64,000 nucleotides of DNA, from assembly GCF_018588585.1 (NCBI RefSeq), contig NZ_JAEUFG010000020.1:16680-80679 (forward strand), given 5' to 3'. The notes below the pieces were generated by a model. That model was not told the origin of the DNA. It was given only the letters and a program-made list of their open reading frames with translations, and did not search any database. This stretch comes from Bacillus sp. SM2101. Lineage in GTDB: Bacteria > Bacillota > Bacilli > Bacillales > SM2101. Of this stretch, positions 63,924 to 64,000 are shown piece after piece; positions within the stretch are counted from its first letter, which is position 1; every line of letters starts with the position of its first letter. The position numbers and the translations under genes were made by a program.

Positions 63924-64000
63924 TGAACTGAACCCATAAAGTTAGACATATATATTTAGGCAGCTTCTAAGGCATGCATTCGGTATTGAACCGGACTCAT
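63924..64000 (-). mobile_element. IS3-family (IS150 group-like) element, end only
   Basis: TGAACTGAACCCATAAAGTT AGACA (63924-63948) is the terminal inverted repeat, and the transposase C-terminus follows. The element continues beyond the window. Confidence 0.75.
63956..64000 (-). CDS. IS3-family transposase OrfB, C-terminal end (partial)
   Basis: On the minus strand the last codons read MSPVQYRMHALEAA then TAA at 63956. S-P-V-x-Y-R near the end is the standard C-terminus of IS3-family OrfB transposases. The rest lies outside the window. Confidence 0.8.
   Translation of the reverse strand: MSPVQYRMHALEAA

Overview
The window is AT-rich chromosomal DNA from a spore-forming Bacillaceae. The evidence is the Bacillus-type block est, rnr, smpB, ssrA with tmRNA tag GKENNNFALAA, strong AGGAGG ribosome binding sites with frequent TTG starts, an opuA glycine betaine transporter with a GbsR-type regulator, and a protein resembling endospore appendage (S-Ena) subunits. 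The only conserved core is about 5.1-9.6 kb. The rest is a mosaic of one- to three-gene units separated by long intergenic stretches rich in dispersed repeats and gene remnants. Layout: 0.7-4.3 kb holds a YVTN beta-propeller gene and two convergently placed SDR oxidoreductases. 5.1-9.6 kb holds esterase, RNase R, SmpB and tmRNA. 9.8-15.8 kb holds a broken C39-like peptidase, a second YVTN gene, an MFS exporter and a secreted protein with a 345-bp internal duplication. 16.8-19.6 kb is a tight alkylation-damage operon: adaA, adaB, a PF09859-like 2OG-Fe(II) oxygenase, a 38-residue Cys-rich protein, and a radical SAM protein. 20.0-22.6 kb is an MFS exporter plus ATP-grasp ligase pair behind an attenuator-like leader, resembling a minimal peptide synthesis and export cassette. 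22.9-33.6 kb carries NUDIX, SgrR-like, MFS, hydrolase and broken genes. 33.7-35.1 kb has a strong promoter, an 18-residue peptide, an intrinsic terminator and a TPR protein. 35.4-42.7 kb has a cupin, a phosphotransferase, GyrI-like and small membrane proteins, and a serine hydrolase behind another peptide-terminator leader. 43.2-47.0 kb is opuA with its divergent regulator. 47.5-58.3 kb holds AraC/GyrI, hydrolases, a VOC protein, LysE, isochorismatase, an exported metallo-beta-lactamase-fold protein with a palindromic operator, and GNAT. 58.5-63.4 kb holds a broken HIT gene, spore-surface-type proteins and an Rrf2, methyltransferase, TrxB-like flavoprotein cluster sharing one DNA motif. The window ends inside an IS3-family element. 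Themes linking the window: (1) a MITE with terminal inverted repeats and 7-bp target duplications in at least three intact copies and several remnants; (2) a second, hairpin-forming dispersed repeat in many gaps; (3) several short peptide genes (18-51 residues) with convincing ribosome binding sites; (4) many decaying genes (C39 peptidase, GrpB, HIT, YVTN and unrecognised fragments), indicating a region of active gain and loss. No CRISPR array, prophage, rRNA or tRNA was seen.
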